In this document: piece after piece, positions 1-8,127 of the stretch
Layout of the letters: the number at the start of each line of letters is the position of its first letter
How positions within the stretch are numbered: the first letter of the stretch is position 1
NCBI GenBank assembly: GCA_005778405.1
Contig: SXOA01000198.1
Location: 1-61,828 of the forward strand
From: Planctomycetaceae bacterium
Lineage (GTDB): Bacteria > Planctomycetota > Planctomycetia > Pirellulales > Pirellulaceae
Direction: 5' to 3'
DNA: 61,828 nucleotides
The notes under the pieces: model-generated
What the model was told of the DNA's origin: nothing
The model's database searches: none
Seen by the model: only the letters and a program-made list of their open reading frames with translations
Made by a program: the position numbers and the translations under genes

Positions 1-2
1 AT

Positions 3-527
3 CAGGCGCGGACCATCCGCATCCCGGTCCACATGATCGATGTGCTCAGCAAGCTTCGTAATATTCAGAAGAGGCTCTTGCAACATTTGGGACGGGAGCC
101 GACAACTGAAGAGATCGCCACGCAGATCGATCTGCCGCTGGAAGAAGTCCGCCGTGTGCTGGACATCGGCCGGCATCCGGTCAGTCTCGACCGCCCGGTG
201 GGAGAGAGCGAGGACTGCAGTTTTGGCGAATTCCTGGAGGACAGTTCCAGCGATAACCCGGTCCACTGTGCCAACAATGTCATCTTGCGGCAAGAGATCG
301 ACAGTCTCCTTAAGACGCTTACGTGGCGGGAGCGGGAGATCATTCGCCTCCGCTACGGCCTGTGCGACGGCTATACCTACACACTGGAAGAGGTTGGTCG
401 CATCTTTAAAGTCACCCGTGAACGGGTGCGGCAGATCGAAGCCAAAGCCGTCCGCAAGCTGCAGCATCCCATCCGCTCGCAGCACCTGGAGGGCTTCCTG
501 CGACATTTGCCGGCTGAGGCGGCATGA
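3..527 (+). CDS. rpoD: Primary sigma factor (RpoD/SigA type), C-terminal part, truncated by the window edge
   Basis: The frame is open from the first bases, so the 5' end lies outside the window. The visible part begins in sigma region 3 (IRIPVHMIDVLSKL), continues through region 3.1/3.2 (LGREPTTEEIA) and ends with region 4. Region 4.2 carries the helix-turn-helix for -35 recognition (TLEEVGRIFKVTRERVRQIE). Together these are the core-enzyme and promoter-binding parts of a sigma-70 group 1 or 2 factor that directs RNA polymerase to housekeeping promoters. The LDRPVGESED linker matches region 3.2. Without regions 1 and 2 I cannot separate the primary sigma factor from a close group 2 paralogue. 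A strong intrinsic terminator follows the stop codon. Confidence 0.88.
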   Translation, partial: QARTIRIPVHMIDVLSKLRNIQKRLLQHLGREPTTEEIATQIDLPLEEVRRVLDIGRHPVSLDRPVGESEDCSFGEFLEDSSSDNPVHCANNVILRQEIDSLLKTLTWREREIIRLRYGLCDGYTYTLEEVGRIFKVTRERVRQIEAKAVRKLQHPIRSQHLEGFLRHLPAEAA

Positions 528-557
528 CCTGTTTAATTTTTTTGAGCTGAAATCTTA

Positions 558-590
558 AGCCGCTGGCTCTCGGGCCGGCGGCTTTTTTTG
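558..590 (+). terminator. Intrinsic (Rho-independent) terminator after the sigma gene
   Basis: AGCCGCTGGC and its downstream partner ending GGCGGCT can pair over about 11 bp, with a G-U pair inside and a loop of about four bases. A run of seven T follows. The hairpin lies 31 bp after the sigma factor stop and just before the next gene, which is the classical arrangement. It is the clearest intrinsic terminator in the window. Confidence 0.85.
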
Positions 591-604
591 TTAAGATAAA
601 AGCT

Positions 605-1306
605 ATGCCAGCACTCACTGATTCCCTCCGCACGCTCCACCGCATCCACCGTCAGCTTTCCGACTTGCAGGACCGCCTGCAGCGCGGGCCGCGACAAGCA
701 AAGGTGGCGGATACGGCAGTCAAGAAGTCCGAAGGGGAATTGGCGGCCGCGAAAGATGCCCACCGCACCGCCAAGATGGCCTCTGACGAAAAGCACCTGC
801 AACTCAAGCAGCGTGAAGCCCGGCTGCACGATTTGCAAGGGAAGCTCAACGCCGCCAACAACAACAAGGAATATCAGCTTCTCAAGGACCAGATGGCCGC
901 CGACCGGCAGGCCAATAGCGTGTTGGCCGACGAAATCCTGGAAGCGATGGAGCGAATTGACCAGCTCCATGCCGCCATCAAGGTTGCCGAGGAAAACCTG
1001 GCGAAGACCAAGGAGGAATTCAACAAGCTTCGCAAACGGGTCGACGAGCAGCAGCAGGGGCTCGAGTTGGAATTTGCCCGCGTCCAAGCTGAACTCACCG
1101 CCGCCGAAGGGGAGATCCCCGAATTATTCAAGGACGACTACTTACGACTCGCCCGCGCCATGGGAGCCGACTGCATGGCCCCTGTCGACGGCGAAAGCTG
1201 CGGCGGCTGCTTCACCATTCTTTCCCCTCAGGTCCACGACCTGATTCGCCGCGACAAACCGGTCTTCTGCAAGAGTTGCGGCCGGCTGCTGTATTTGCCG
1301 GAGTAA
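605..1306 (+). CDS. Zinc-ribbon coiled-coil protein (COG1579 / C4-type zinc ribbon family)
   Basis: This 233-residue soluble protein has a long heptad-rich N-terminal coiled coil (about residues 5-165, with many Gln, Lys, Glu and Ala). Its C-terminus is a zinc ribbon with two cysteine pairs: SCGGC near residue 200 and FCKSCG near residue 223. This layout matches the COG1579 family found across bacteria. Members are thought to bind nucleic acid or partner proteins, but the role is not settled. Four cysteines should bind one zinc ion. The ATG at 605 lies directly after the sigma-gene terminator, so it probably has its own promoter. The gene converges on the esterase gene, with about 20 bp between the two stops. 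Confidence 0.85.
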   Translation: MPALTDSLRTLHRIHRQLSDLQDRLQRGPRQAKVADTAVKKSEGELAAAKDAHRTAKMASDEKHLQLKQREARLHDLQGKLNAANNNKEYQLLKDQMAADRQANSVLADEILEAMERIDQLHAAIKVAEENLAKTKEEFNKLRKRVDEQQQGLELEFARVQAELTAAEGEIPELFKDDYLRLARAMGADCMAPVDGESCGGCFTILSPQVHDLIRRDKPVFCKSCGRLLYLPE

Positions 1307-1327
1307 GCGAAGCGGAGCAAACTAGCG

Positions 1328-2065
1328 TCAACGTCGGTGTTTCGCCAGGAACTCCCAGAATTCTTCGTTGCGGTCTTTGGCCCAGGCATGACCGATACCG
1401 GGCACCACCAGCAGTCTTGTTGTGTGCCCTTGTTCGCGATAGCTTGCTTCGCTTTCCTCGATTGCGTCCACGGCGTCATTGGCTCCAACGACCAGAAGTA
1501 TCGGAAATGGTCGCACCAGTTTCTTGGATCGCCACTCTTTTGGTGATGCTCCCGAGTGAGCGACCACGGCGGCAATCTCATCCGATCGCTCAAAGGCCAG
1601 AAGTTGCGCGAAACTTGCTCCGTTCGACATCCCCATGAGGTAGATCGGCTGATCATCAATCTGCTGACGCTGCTTGAGGTGCTTGAGTATCGCATCAAAG
1701 AATTGAACATCCGGATTCTCAGCCGTGGATGCATCCGGTCCTTCGGTTCTCCACATTCTGGGATTCGCAACCGGATAAACGAGCACAAATCCGTGCTCGC
1801 AGGCGAGCCGATCCAGGTCCGCATACTTGGGCATCGCGTCGGGGGCATCGCCGATACCATGAAAGGCAAACACGACAGGGACAGGACCTTTCAACCTTTG
1901 AGGAATTACCAGTCGAATCGTCCGCTGCACTTCGCCGACCGCGATTTCTTCATGCGGATAGACATCCGCAGCAATGGGGTTCTGAAGCGATCTCCAAATC
2001 AGGAAACCGACCAGTGCCACGGTGACCGCCGCCAACATCCAGCGAGATGTATTTGAAACTCTCAC
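1328..2065 (-). CDS. Membrane-anchored or secreted alpha/beta hydrolase (PHB depolymerase / LpqC-like esterase)
   Basis: An N-terminal hydrophobic segment (LAAVTVALVGFLIW) acts as a signal anchor or signal peptide and is followed by an alpha/beta hydrolase domain. Visible landmarks are the oxyanion strand FAFHGIGD, the nucleophile elbow GMSNG (catalytic Ser), and a C-terminal GIGHAW that supplies the His. The spacing and the FAFHG and PDVQFFDAIL motifs resemble the polyhydroxybutyrate depolymerase / feruloyl esterase group, so the substrate is likely an extracytoplasmic ester. The GTG at 2065 gives a compact signal anchor. An in-frame TTG at 2095 would add ten residues. The gene is divergent from the dehydrogenase gene at 2179. 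Confidence 0.8.
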   Translation of the reverse strand: MRVSNTSRWMLAAVTVALVGFLIWRSLQNPIAADVYPHEEIAVGEVQRTIRLVIPQRLKGPVPVVFAFHGIGDAPDAMPKYADLDRLACEHGFVLVYPVANPRMWRTEGPDASTAENPDVQFFDAILKHLKQRQQIDDQPIYLMGMSNGASFAQLLAFERSDEIAAVVAHSGASPKEWRSKKLVRPFPILLVVGANDAVDAIEESEASYREQGHTTRLLVVPGIGHAWAKDRNEEFWEFLAKHRR

Positions 2066-2178
2066 GCCACCGATTGTAGCCTCGATCCAACGCAATCGTC
2101 CTCTTCCCGCCCTTTGCCCTTCCCTTTCCAGCGAATAAAATCAGTCTCTTTGCCTTCCCTTGAACTGAACGAAGAACA

Positions 2179-3249
2179 ATGTCCAACAGCCTGAAGATTG
2201 CAGTGATTGGCGGCGACGGTACGGGACCTGAAGTGACCGCGGAAGCCTTAAAAGTGCTCGCCGCGGTTGCCAAGCTCGAGAAGTTCACATTTGAGACTAC
2301 GCCGTTCGATTGGGGCGGGGAGCGCTACCTCAAGACCGGCGAAACGTTGCCGGCGGGTGGTGCTGCCGAGCTCAAGAAGTTCGACGCAATCTATCTTGGA
2401 GCCGTCGGACATCCAGATGTAAAGCCGGGGATCCTCGAAAAGGGGCTGCTGCTGGAACTACGGTTTCAGCTCGATCAGTACATCAACTTGCGGCCGGTGA
2501 AGCTCTTTCCGGGCGTGGAATGTCCGCTCGTCGGCAAAGGGCCCAAGGATATCGATTTCGTCGTCGTCCGCGAGAACACCGAGGACATGTACGCCGGCAT
2601 CGGCGGGTTCCTGAAGAAGCATACGGCTGATGAAGTGGCGACGCAGACGGCTGTCTATACTCGGAAGGGGTGCGAGCGGTGCATCCGCTGGGCGTTTGAG
2701 TTCACACGCAAACGGAACAACCCCAAGGGGAAGATGCTCACGCTCGTCGCCAAAACCAATGTGCTGACGTTTGGCCACGACTTGTGGTGGCGGACGTTCC
2801 AGGACGTGGCCAAGGAATATCCCGATGTGAAGGCGGACTACAACCATGTCGATGCCTGCTGCATGTGGATGGTCAAGACCCCCGAGTATTACGACGTGAT
2901 TGTCACCACCAACATGTTCGGCGACATCATCACCGACCTGGGGGCGATGATTCAGGGGGGCCTCGGCGTTGCAGCTGGCGGCAATATCAACCCGGACAAG
3001 GGTGGCGTGAGCATGTTCGAGCCGATGGGGGGGAGCGCTCCCAAATACACCGGCCAGAACGTCATCAACCCCATCGCCGCCATCGGGGCCATGGGGATGC
3101 TGCTGGAACACACCGGCCAGCCAGCCGCTGGTGCCCGGATTATGAAAGCGATCCAACAGGTCACCGGGACCAAGATGAAGAGCCAGGCGGCCGGGAAGAT
3201 GGGATTTGGGACAAAAGAGGTGGGAGACCTGGTGATCGCGGCGTTATAA
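2179..3249 (+). CDS. leuB: Isopropylmalate/isocitrate dehydrogenase family enzyme, probably 3-isopropylmalate dehydrogenase
   Basis: This 356-residue protein spans the whole beta-decarboxylating dehydrogenase fold. It starts with IAVIGGDGTGPEV (nucleotide-binding start), then ELRFQLDQYINLRPV (substrate-binding Arg residues), VVRENTEDMYAG, the catalytic Lys in VAKTNVL, and the metal-binding Asp residues in NMFGDIITDLGAM. The likely reaction is NAD-dependent oxidative decarboxylation of 3-isopropylmalate in leucine synthesis. The RENTED and SGNINP-like regions also resemble tartrate/D-malate dehydrogenases, so substrate assignment is less secure than family. The usual FEPVHGSAP segment reads FEPMGGSAP, losing the common His. 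No other leucine genes are nearby. Confidence 0.8.
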   Translation: MSNSLKIAVIGGDGTGPEVTAEALKVLAAVAKLEKFTFETTPFDWGGERYLKTGETLPAGGAAELKKFDAIYLGAVGHPDVKPGILEKGLLLELRFQLDQYINLRPVKLFPGVECPLVGKGPKDIDFVVVRENTEDMYAGIGGFLKKHTADEVATQTAVYTRKGCERCIRWAFEFTRKRNNPKGKMLTLVAKTNVLTFGHDLWWRTFQDVAKEYPDVKADYNHVDACCMWMVKTPEYYDVIVTTNMFGDIITDLGAMIQGGLGVAAGGNINPDKGGVSMFEPMGGSAPKYTGQNVINPIAAIGAMGMLLEHTGQPAAGARIMKAIQQVTGTKMKSQAAGKMGFGTKEVGDLVIAAL

Positions 3250-3293
3250 TGCCTGCGGGATTGGTGAGATCCTTGTGCCCAGGAGCAAAGCTA

Positions 3294-3671
3294 ATGAGCC
3301 TCTCCATTTACTATTCCGCACGCCGGCCCACATCTATTTCCGACGAAGAACAAGCTGAAATCGACAAAGTACTCGCCCGATACTGCGTCGACTCCCGAGT
3401 CAAACGGTTCGCCGAAACCGGCGAAGGCCTCAACTGGCAGCCCTTTGGAATTTCCCCCAGCAAGGACTCATCCGCTGGCGATGTCGTTTTTGAAGGCTCT
3501 ACACCGCTGCCGGACAACACGGAGGAAGCCTTCTCCGCTGGAGTCGTGCACTGGTGCAACGCCCTATCTGCCCTCCGCCGCATCATTCACAAAGCGATGT
3601 GGTCCGTGCGGGTGGAGGACCAGGAGATCGCTTGGGACTATCAGCATGACCGGTATGATCCGGCAAAATGA
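3294..3671 (+). CDS. Small conserved-looking hypothetical protein (125 aa)
   Basis: I do not recognise a family. The start is the ATG at 3294, preceded by AGGAGC at a suitable distance, which rules out the longer open frame running back through the dehydrogenase gene. The protein is soluble and mixed alpha/beta, with no signal peptide. It opens with a beta-rich SLSIYYSARRPTSIS and ends in an aromatic/acidic stretch (WDYQHDRYDPAK). Its stop overlaps the start of the SDR gene as ATGA (3668-3671), so the two are translationally coupled. It may be an accessory of that enzyme, but that is inference. Confidence 0.65.
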   Translation: MSLSIYYSARRPTSISDEEQAEIDKVLARYCVDSRVKRFAETGEGLNWQPFGISPSKDSSAGDVVFEGSTPLPDNTEEAFSAGVVHWCNALSALRRIIHKAMWSVRVEDQEIAWDYQHDRYDPAK

Positions 3672-4477
3672 ACCGAATCGACCAACCAAACCTCAAGGAA
3701 CTTTTCGTGCTCAATAAACTCTTCTCCCTCTCCGGTCGCACGGCCCTTGTGACTGGCGGCAGCAAAGGGATCGGCAAGGCAATGGCCAGGGCCTTTGCGG
3801 AAGCGGGGGCCGACATCGCAATTAGCGCACGTCACGAGGACGAACTCCAGAAAGCCAAGGCGGAAATTGCTGACGGGACGAATGTTAGGGTCGAGTACTT
3901 TGTGGCTGACATGACGCAGCGCGATCAGGTGAAGAAGCTCGCGAAGGATGTGCTGGCGAAGCTCGGTCGCGTGGACGTGCTCGTCAACAACGCCGGCAGC
4001 AACAAGCCGCAGAACCTCGTTGATACCACGGAAGAAGTTTGGGACGAGATTCTTGAACTCAATCTGTCGAGCTGCAATCTGCTGTCGCATTTGCTAGTGC
4101 CGGGGATGATTGAGCGAAAGTGGGGCCGCATCATCCACCTGTCCAGTGTCATGGCCCTAGCATCGAATCCAGCTCGCGGCCTCTATTCCGCGACCAAAGC
4201 GGCCCTGATTGGCATGGCCCGAGCGCACGCGCTGGAGTTGGGGCCCCACGGCGTGACAGTGAATTGCATCGCCCCCGGTCCAGTCGCCACCGATTTGCCG
4301 ATGAACTTGCTTTCCGACGAGCAGAAGAGGTCGTTCGCGGAGCGGACGGCTGTGAAACGCTGGGGCCAGCCCATCGATATGGTCGGGCCGGCCTTGCTCC
4401 TCGCGACCGATGCCGGCGCATTTGTTACTGGCAACGTCATTGTGGCCGACGGCGGATTGCTCTGCCGCACGTTTTAG
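3668..4477 (+). CDS. Short-chain dehydrogenase/reductase (FabG-like SDR oxidoreductase)
   Basis: This 269-residue classical SDR has the cofactor motif TGGSKGIG (about residues 29-36), the structural NNAG near residue 106, the catalytic Ser in HLSSVMA, YSATK with the catalytic Tyr and Lys, and a C-terminal VTGNVIVADGG. It should catalyse NAD(P)H-dependent reduction of a carbonyl or oxidation of an alcohol in the cytosol. The specific substrate cannot be read from sequence; 3-oxoacyl-ACP reductase and gluconate 5-dehydrogenase are the closest-looking classes. The ATG overlaps the preceding small gene's stop. A GTG further in (about 3707) would start the protein nearer the Rossmann fold. Confidence 0.9.
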   Translation: MNRIDQPNLKELFVLNKLFSLSGRTALVTGGSKGIGKAMARAFAEAGADIAISARHEDELQKAKAEIADGTNVRVEYFVADMTQRDQVKKLAKDVLAKLGRVDVLVNNAGSNKPQNLVDTTEEVWDEILELNLSSCNLLSHLLVPGMIERKWGRIIHLSSVMALASNPARGLYSATKAALIGMARAHALELGPHGVTVNCIAPGPVATDLPMNLLSDEQKRSFAERTAVKRWGQPIDMVGPALLLATDAGAFVTGNVIVADGGLLCRTF

Positions 4478-4502
4478 CAAGCAGAGTCGATGGGCGCTAT
4501 CG

Positions 4503-5756
4503 CTATTTCCGCTCCGTTTCGCTTTTCAGCATTGCCTGATGGGCGCGGACGGTGAACGGTTGCGGGTTTTTGTGGAAGCGTTCCAGATTTTCCAGGGTGG
4601 CGAAAAAGTACATTTCGTTGCGGCCTTCCCCCACTGGAACAGCGATTCCCAGCTTTCGCTTCCCTTCCACGAGCTTTCCCTCTTCGGCAAAAATCACCGG
4701 GTCCGCTCCCGAGAGTATGGGGCTATATGCGTCTGGGTCGGCCAGAAACTTCGCCTGCTCGACGGCGGAGGCAAAGAGATAGGTTCGCCCGCGGTGGACC
4801 GCGCCAAACCGAGGGTCTCCCTTTTTCCAAGTCCCTTCCAGTTTGGGACCCGGAGGCGCTACAGACACAGGGCAGTAGCCGTCCATGCCAACGGGCGGGA
4901 GATCTCGAAGTGGAATGAATTGGTTACGAATCGCCTGGGGGGCGGTGATGTCGCCAGGATCCTGAAAGGTCGCCCGTTGCGTTTGCGCCAGAGCGGCTTG
5001 GCCTGGCTTGCTCCCCTGCGGAGCATAACCCTGGACAGCGCCCGCCCCTGCCGGCGGCACTTGGGGGTGTGAGCCATAAGGACCGTTCTGAGCTTGGGGC
5101 GCAGCGGATGTGGTTTGAGAATCACCGTAAACCGTCGGAACGTCGAAGTGTGTCATTCCTGGATTTTCTGGCTGGGACTGAACGGCGGCTGGCTGAGCGT
5201 AGCGGTTGTTGACCGTGTAGTTTTGTGCGGCGTACTGATTTTGAACGTACTGCTGTTGAGCTTGCGGCGGCTGCTGGGCGGCGGTTGGTTTGAAATCGTC
5301 ATGGGCCTCGCGTTCGGCGAGCAATGCCTGCCGAGCCGTCCCAATTCCGGTTTGTATCGCCAACTGATCCAGCAGGGTCACATAATCCGCTGCCGAATCC
5401 TTGGTCAAGCTGCGATGGAATTCTTGCCCGGCACCCGACAGGAAAATGTCGATCGGAATCTGGCGGACGCCGTAATGCGAGGCAATTTTTGGGGCTTTGT
5501 CCACATTGATTTTCACCGGCACATAATTCTGCATCACCGACTGAACGACCTTTGGCTGCGGAAACACTTTCTGCTCGACGACACGGCAGGGTGGGCAGCT
5601 ATCGCCAAAGAAGTGGACCAAGACCAGCTTTTTCTCCGCCTTCGCTTGCTTCACAGCCTTGGCAATGTCCGTTTGCCAGGCAATCTGCTCCTCGGCGAAC
5701 GACGGTCCAGCGACCAGCACCAAGGCCATGCATAACCATTTCGCACGAAACGCCAT
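4503..5756 (-). CDS. Secreted thioredoxin-like protein with C-terminal YHS-like domain
   Basis: The ATG at 5756 is preceded by a perfect AGGAGG, so I reject the longer open frame that starts at 6020. The 417-residue product has a signal peptide (WLCMALVLVAGPSFAEE) and a thioredoxin-like domain with DSCPPCRVVEQ (CPPC redox pair). A Gln/Ala-rich low-complexity linker follows (about residues 150-285). The C-terminal domain begins GYCPVSVA and includes WKKGDPRFGAVHRGRTYLF and FLADPDAYSP, typical of YHS-like modules. It probably acts in the periplasm in thiol chemistry or metal handling. The YHS-like region also suggests metal binding, but a partner is not visible. Confidence 0.82.
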   Translation of the reverse strand: MAFRAKWLCMALVLVAGPSFAEEQIAWQTDIAKAVKQAKAEKKLVLVHFFGDSCPPCRVVEQKVFPQPKVVQSVMQNYVPVKINVDKAPKIASHYGVRQIPIDIFLSGAGQEFHRSLTKDSAADYVTLLDQLAIQTGIGTARQALLAEREAHDDFKPTAAQQPPQAQQQYVQNQYAAQNYTVNNRYAQPAAVQSQPENPGMTHFDVPTVYGDSQTTSAAPQAQNGPYGSHPQVPPAGAGAVQGYAPQGSKPGQAALAQTQRATFQDPGDITAPQAIRNQFIPLRDLPPVGMDGYCPVSVAPPGPKLEGTWKKGDPRFGAVHRGRTYLFASAVEQAKFLADPDAYSPILSGADPVIFAEEGKLVEGKRKLGIAVPVGEGRNEMYFFATLENLERFHKNPQPFTVRAHQAMLKSETERK

Positions 5757-6585
5757 AAACCCCTCCTGGCAAAACCGGCAACCGGACATACTTACCCAAC
5801 AAGACCATTCCTTTCGTATCGGAAGGGTAGAGGAAGCGATTACAGCGAAAGTAGCGGTTGTAGGAGGCAATTGAGGAAATCGAATGGTCCATGACGAAGG
5901 AATTCGTGCCAAAAAGAGTGCAGTGGAACACTGCCTGGGTCGAAGGAACTGCCTTTGTGAAAAAGATTCCTCGTTTTTTTCCAGGTTTCCACCACTTTTG
6001 ATGAATTCCCAGCTTGACAAATGCCTTAACGTCGATAAGATTCACGGTAGTTTGACTTCTGTCGATGTAAGCGTTCCTCTCCCGCGCTAGTAAAGGCGGG
6101 GCGACCTGGGTGAGTGGGTTAAGTTTCACCTTCCACAGGAACAGACGCTTCTCTGTATCTTTGCCGTGCTTTCGCCTGCCAGCGGACATGGCAGACCTTG
6201 CTTTCAATAGTTTTCCGCCAGGGATGTGGTTTTTCCCTCGCCAGCGAAAGTCGGGATGAGTTGAGTGCAGGAAGCAGAGTAACGCTAAGGCATTTGCCGG
6301 AACAAAGCTTGCCACGAGGCAGCGACGCTGTGATTTTGCAGCCCCTTGCCGTCTTGTCGCAGTTTGCCGCTGGGTAATTGGGATTCGCGGCCCCCTGGTC
6401 TGCGTCCCACCCCGGTCTTTAGTACAACAGCCATGATCCCGCTTTGGCAATGACTCTTAGCCGCTGGGCTTTCCGCGGCCATTTGCCAGGCAACCGGTCC
6501 ATGGAGTCGTTCATTTACGTTTCAGGCGCAAGCCATCTCTAGCCAAGGCCCTTGGCGGCAAGCGCGAATATCTTTTGGGTGTGGT
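5757..6585. other. 829-bp intergenic region upstream of rho and of the thioredoxin/YHS gene
   Basis: This divergent region carries the promoters of the thioredoxin/YHS gene (minus) and of rho (plus). I find no convincing protein: the open frames here have compositions unlike the flanking genes and no recognisable motifs. The half next to rho (about 6000-6585) may be a long 5' leader, which would fit the common autoregulation of rho, but I see no known riboswitch or clear terminator hairpin. Confidence 0.5.
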
Positions 6586-8040
6586 ATGGCAAAAAAGAAG
6601 TTTGGCCGTCGTCCTTCGGGTGGTGGTGGTCGTTCGCAAGGTGGTTACGGCGGAGGCGGTGGTGGCGGAGGCTACTATCAGGGTGGCGGCGGCAATGGAT
6701 ATGGCGGTGGTGGTGGTGGAGGCGGCCGTCCTCGTCGCGGACGCCGTCGTCCCATGGACCGCGATGGAGGTTACCGTGGTCCCGATCGCGGCCCCGGCAC
6801 CCCCTATCCGCAAGGAGAAGGGGGCGAACCCCGCGGTTTTGGCGAACTTCCTCCGGAAGGGGGCGAGCTTCAGCCCTTGCCGGACGGCACCATGCCTGTC
6901 GGCGTTCACACCGAGCCCGAGCTCATTCCCGGCTACGGACTGCTTGAAATGCACCCTAACGGCTACGGCTTTCTCCGCAGCCCGGACACTGGTTACTCGC
7001 GCGAGCGGAGCGATCCGTTCGTCCCCGGCACCATGATCGAGCGTTATGGCCTTCGCCAGGGGGTCATGATCCGCGGCACCGTCCAGCCCGGCCGCCGCCA
7101 ACAGGGGCCTCGCCTCCGCGATTGCACCGACGTCGACGGCATGGCCCCAGACGACTACTTGAATGTCAAATCCTTTGACGCCAAAACCCCCATCAATCCC
7201 AACCAGTGGTTCCGTCTGGAAACCGGCGCTACGCCGCTGACCACGCGGGTGATGGATCTGCTCACACCGCTCGGCCGCGGACAACGGGCGCTCATCGTCG
7301 CCCCTCCTCGCTCCGGCAAGACCATTCTGTTGCAGCACATCAGCCAGGCGATGACCATCAACTTCCCCGAGGTCAAGCAGTTCATCCTGCTCATCGACGA
7401 ACGGCCGGAAGAAGTCACCGACATGAAGCGGAACGTCCAAGGCGAAGTCTGCGCCAGCAGCCTCGACGAGGACATTGAAAGCCATGTTCGCCTCTCTCAG
7501 CTTGTGGTGGAACGCTGCCGCCGTCTGGCGGAAATGGGACAGGACGTGTTTCTGCTCCTCGACTCCATCACGCGACTCGCCCGGGCGTTCAACAAATATG
7601 TCGGCGGTCGCGGCGACGCGATTCAGACCGGCGGCCTCTCGGTCAAGGCAATGGACATCCCCAAAAAGCTCTTCGCTACGGCCCGCGCGTTCGAAGAAGG
7701 GGGCTCCCTCACCATCTGCGGCACCGCTCTCATTGAGACCAATAGCCGTATGGACGATGCGATCTTTCAGGAGTTCAAGGGAACCGGCAACATGGAGCTG
7801 GTTCTCGATAAGAAACTGGCCGAACGCCGTGTCTGGCCCGCCCTCGACGTGACTCAGTCCGGCACCCGCCGGGAAGAGCTGCTGCTCGACCCCGACACGC
7901 TCCACGCCGTCACCATGCTCCGCCGCACCCTCTCCTCCATGCACCCCGTCGACGCCATGGAGCAGCTGACCAAACAACTCAGCCGCTTCAAGACCAACGC
8001 GGAGTTCATCAAGCTCATCAGCAGCGCCCGGCTGGATTAA
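6586..8040 (+). CDS. rho: Transcription termination factor Rho with glycine-rich N-terminal extension
   Basis: Rho is the hexameric RNA helicase that ends transcription. The ATP-binding motif APPRSGKT is at residues 239-246, followed by LLIDERPEEVTDM, LLDSITRLARAFN and the secondary-channel Q/R-loop region with GGLSVKAMDIPKK. The OB-type RNA-binding domain begins around GYGLLEMHPNGYGFLRS (residue 117). In place of the usual N-terminal helical Rho_N domain, residues 10-70 are a Gly/Arg/Tyr-rich low-complexity tract with RRGRRR, likely a disordered RNA-binding segment. The SD before the ATG is weak. A palindromic repeat starts 6 bp after the stop. Confidence 0.97.
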   Translation: MAKKKFGRRPSGGGGRSQGGYGGGGGGGGYYQGGGGNGYGGGGGGGGRPRRGRRRPMDRDGGYRGPDRGPGTPYPQGEGGEPRGFGELPPEGGELQPLPDGTMPVGVHTEPELIPGYGLLEMHPNGYGFLRSPDTGYSRERSDPFVPGTMIERYGLRQGVMIRGTVQPGRRQQGPRLRDCTDVDGMAPDDYLNVKSFDAKTPINPNQWFRLETGATPLTTRVMDLLTPLGRGQRALIVAPPRSGKTILLQHISQAMTINFPEVKQFILLIDERPEEVTDMKRNVQGEVCASSLDEDIESHVRLSQLVVERCRRLAEMGQDVFLLLDSITRLARAFNKYVGGRGDAIQTGGLSVKAMDIPKKLFATARAFEEGGSLTICGTALIETNSRMDDAIFQEFKGTGNMELVLDKKLAERRVWPALDVTQSGTRREELLLDPDTLHAVTMLRRTLSSMHPVDAMEQLTKQLSRFKTNAEFIKLISSARLD

Positions 8041-8046
8041 ATCAAA

Positions 8047-8119
8047 GGGGTCGGGAAGAGTTTTCGTAGCAGAGCGGTTGGAAGGGCGATATCGATTCGC
8101 GAAAACCCTTCCCGACCCC
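8047..8119. repeat. Palindromic repeat, family R, copy R1 (73 bp)
   Basis: The left arm GGGGTCGGGAAGAGTTTTCG and the right arm CGAAAACCCTTCCCGACCCC pair over 20 bp with one mismatch, enclosing about 33 bp. The copy fills the gap between the convergent rho and pstB genes, lying 6 and 8 bp from their stops. It could fold into a long hairpin in either transcript and act as a bidirectional terminator or 3' stabiliser. Four other copies lie at 13605, 39054, 43004 and 52161. Confidence 0.9.
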
Positions 8120-8127
8120 ATCCGGAT

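Noticed and set aside
5757..6450. A long minus-strand open frame (to 6450) upstream of the thioredoxin/YHS gene
   Set aside because: It has no recognisable motif, an amino-acid composition unlike real genes here, and the perfect AGGAGG at the 5756 ATG marks a later start for the real frame.
8047..8119. CRISPR-type repeat arrays
   Set aside because: The family R copies are single, spread over 44 kb, and not separated by regular spacers; no cas genes are present.
6511..8121. 536-residue minus-strand open frame opposite rho
   Set aside because: It is the mirror of the rho coding sequence; the rho frame has full-length conservation of helicase motifs, and repetitive Thr/Ala stretches in the reverse frame derive from the Gly-rich codons.
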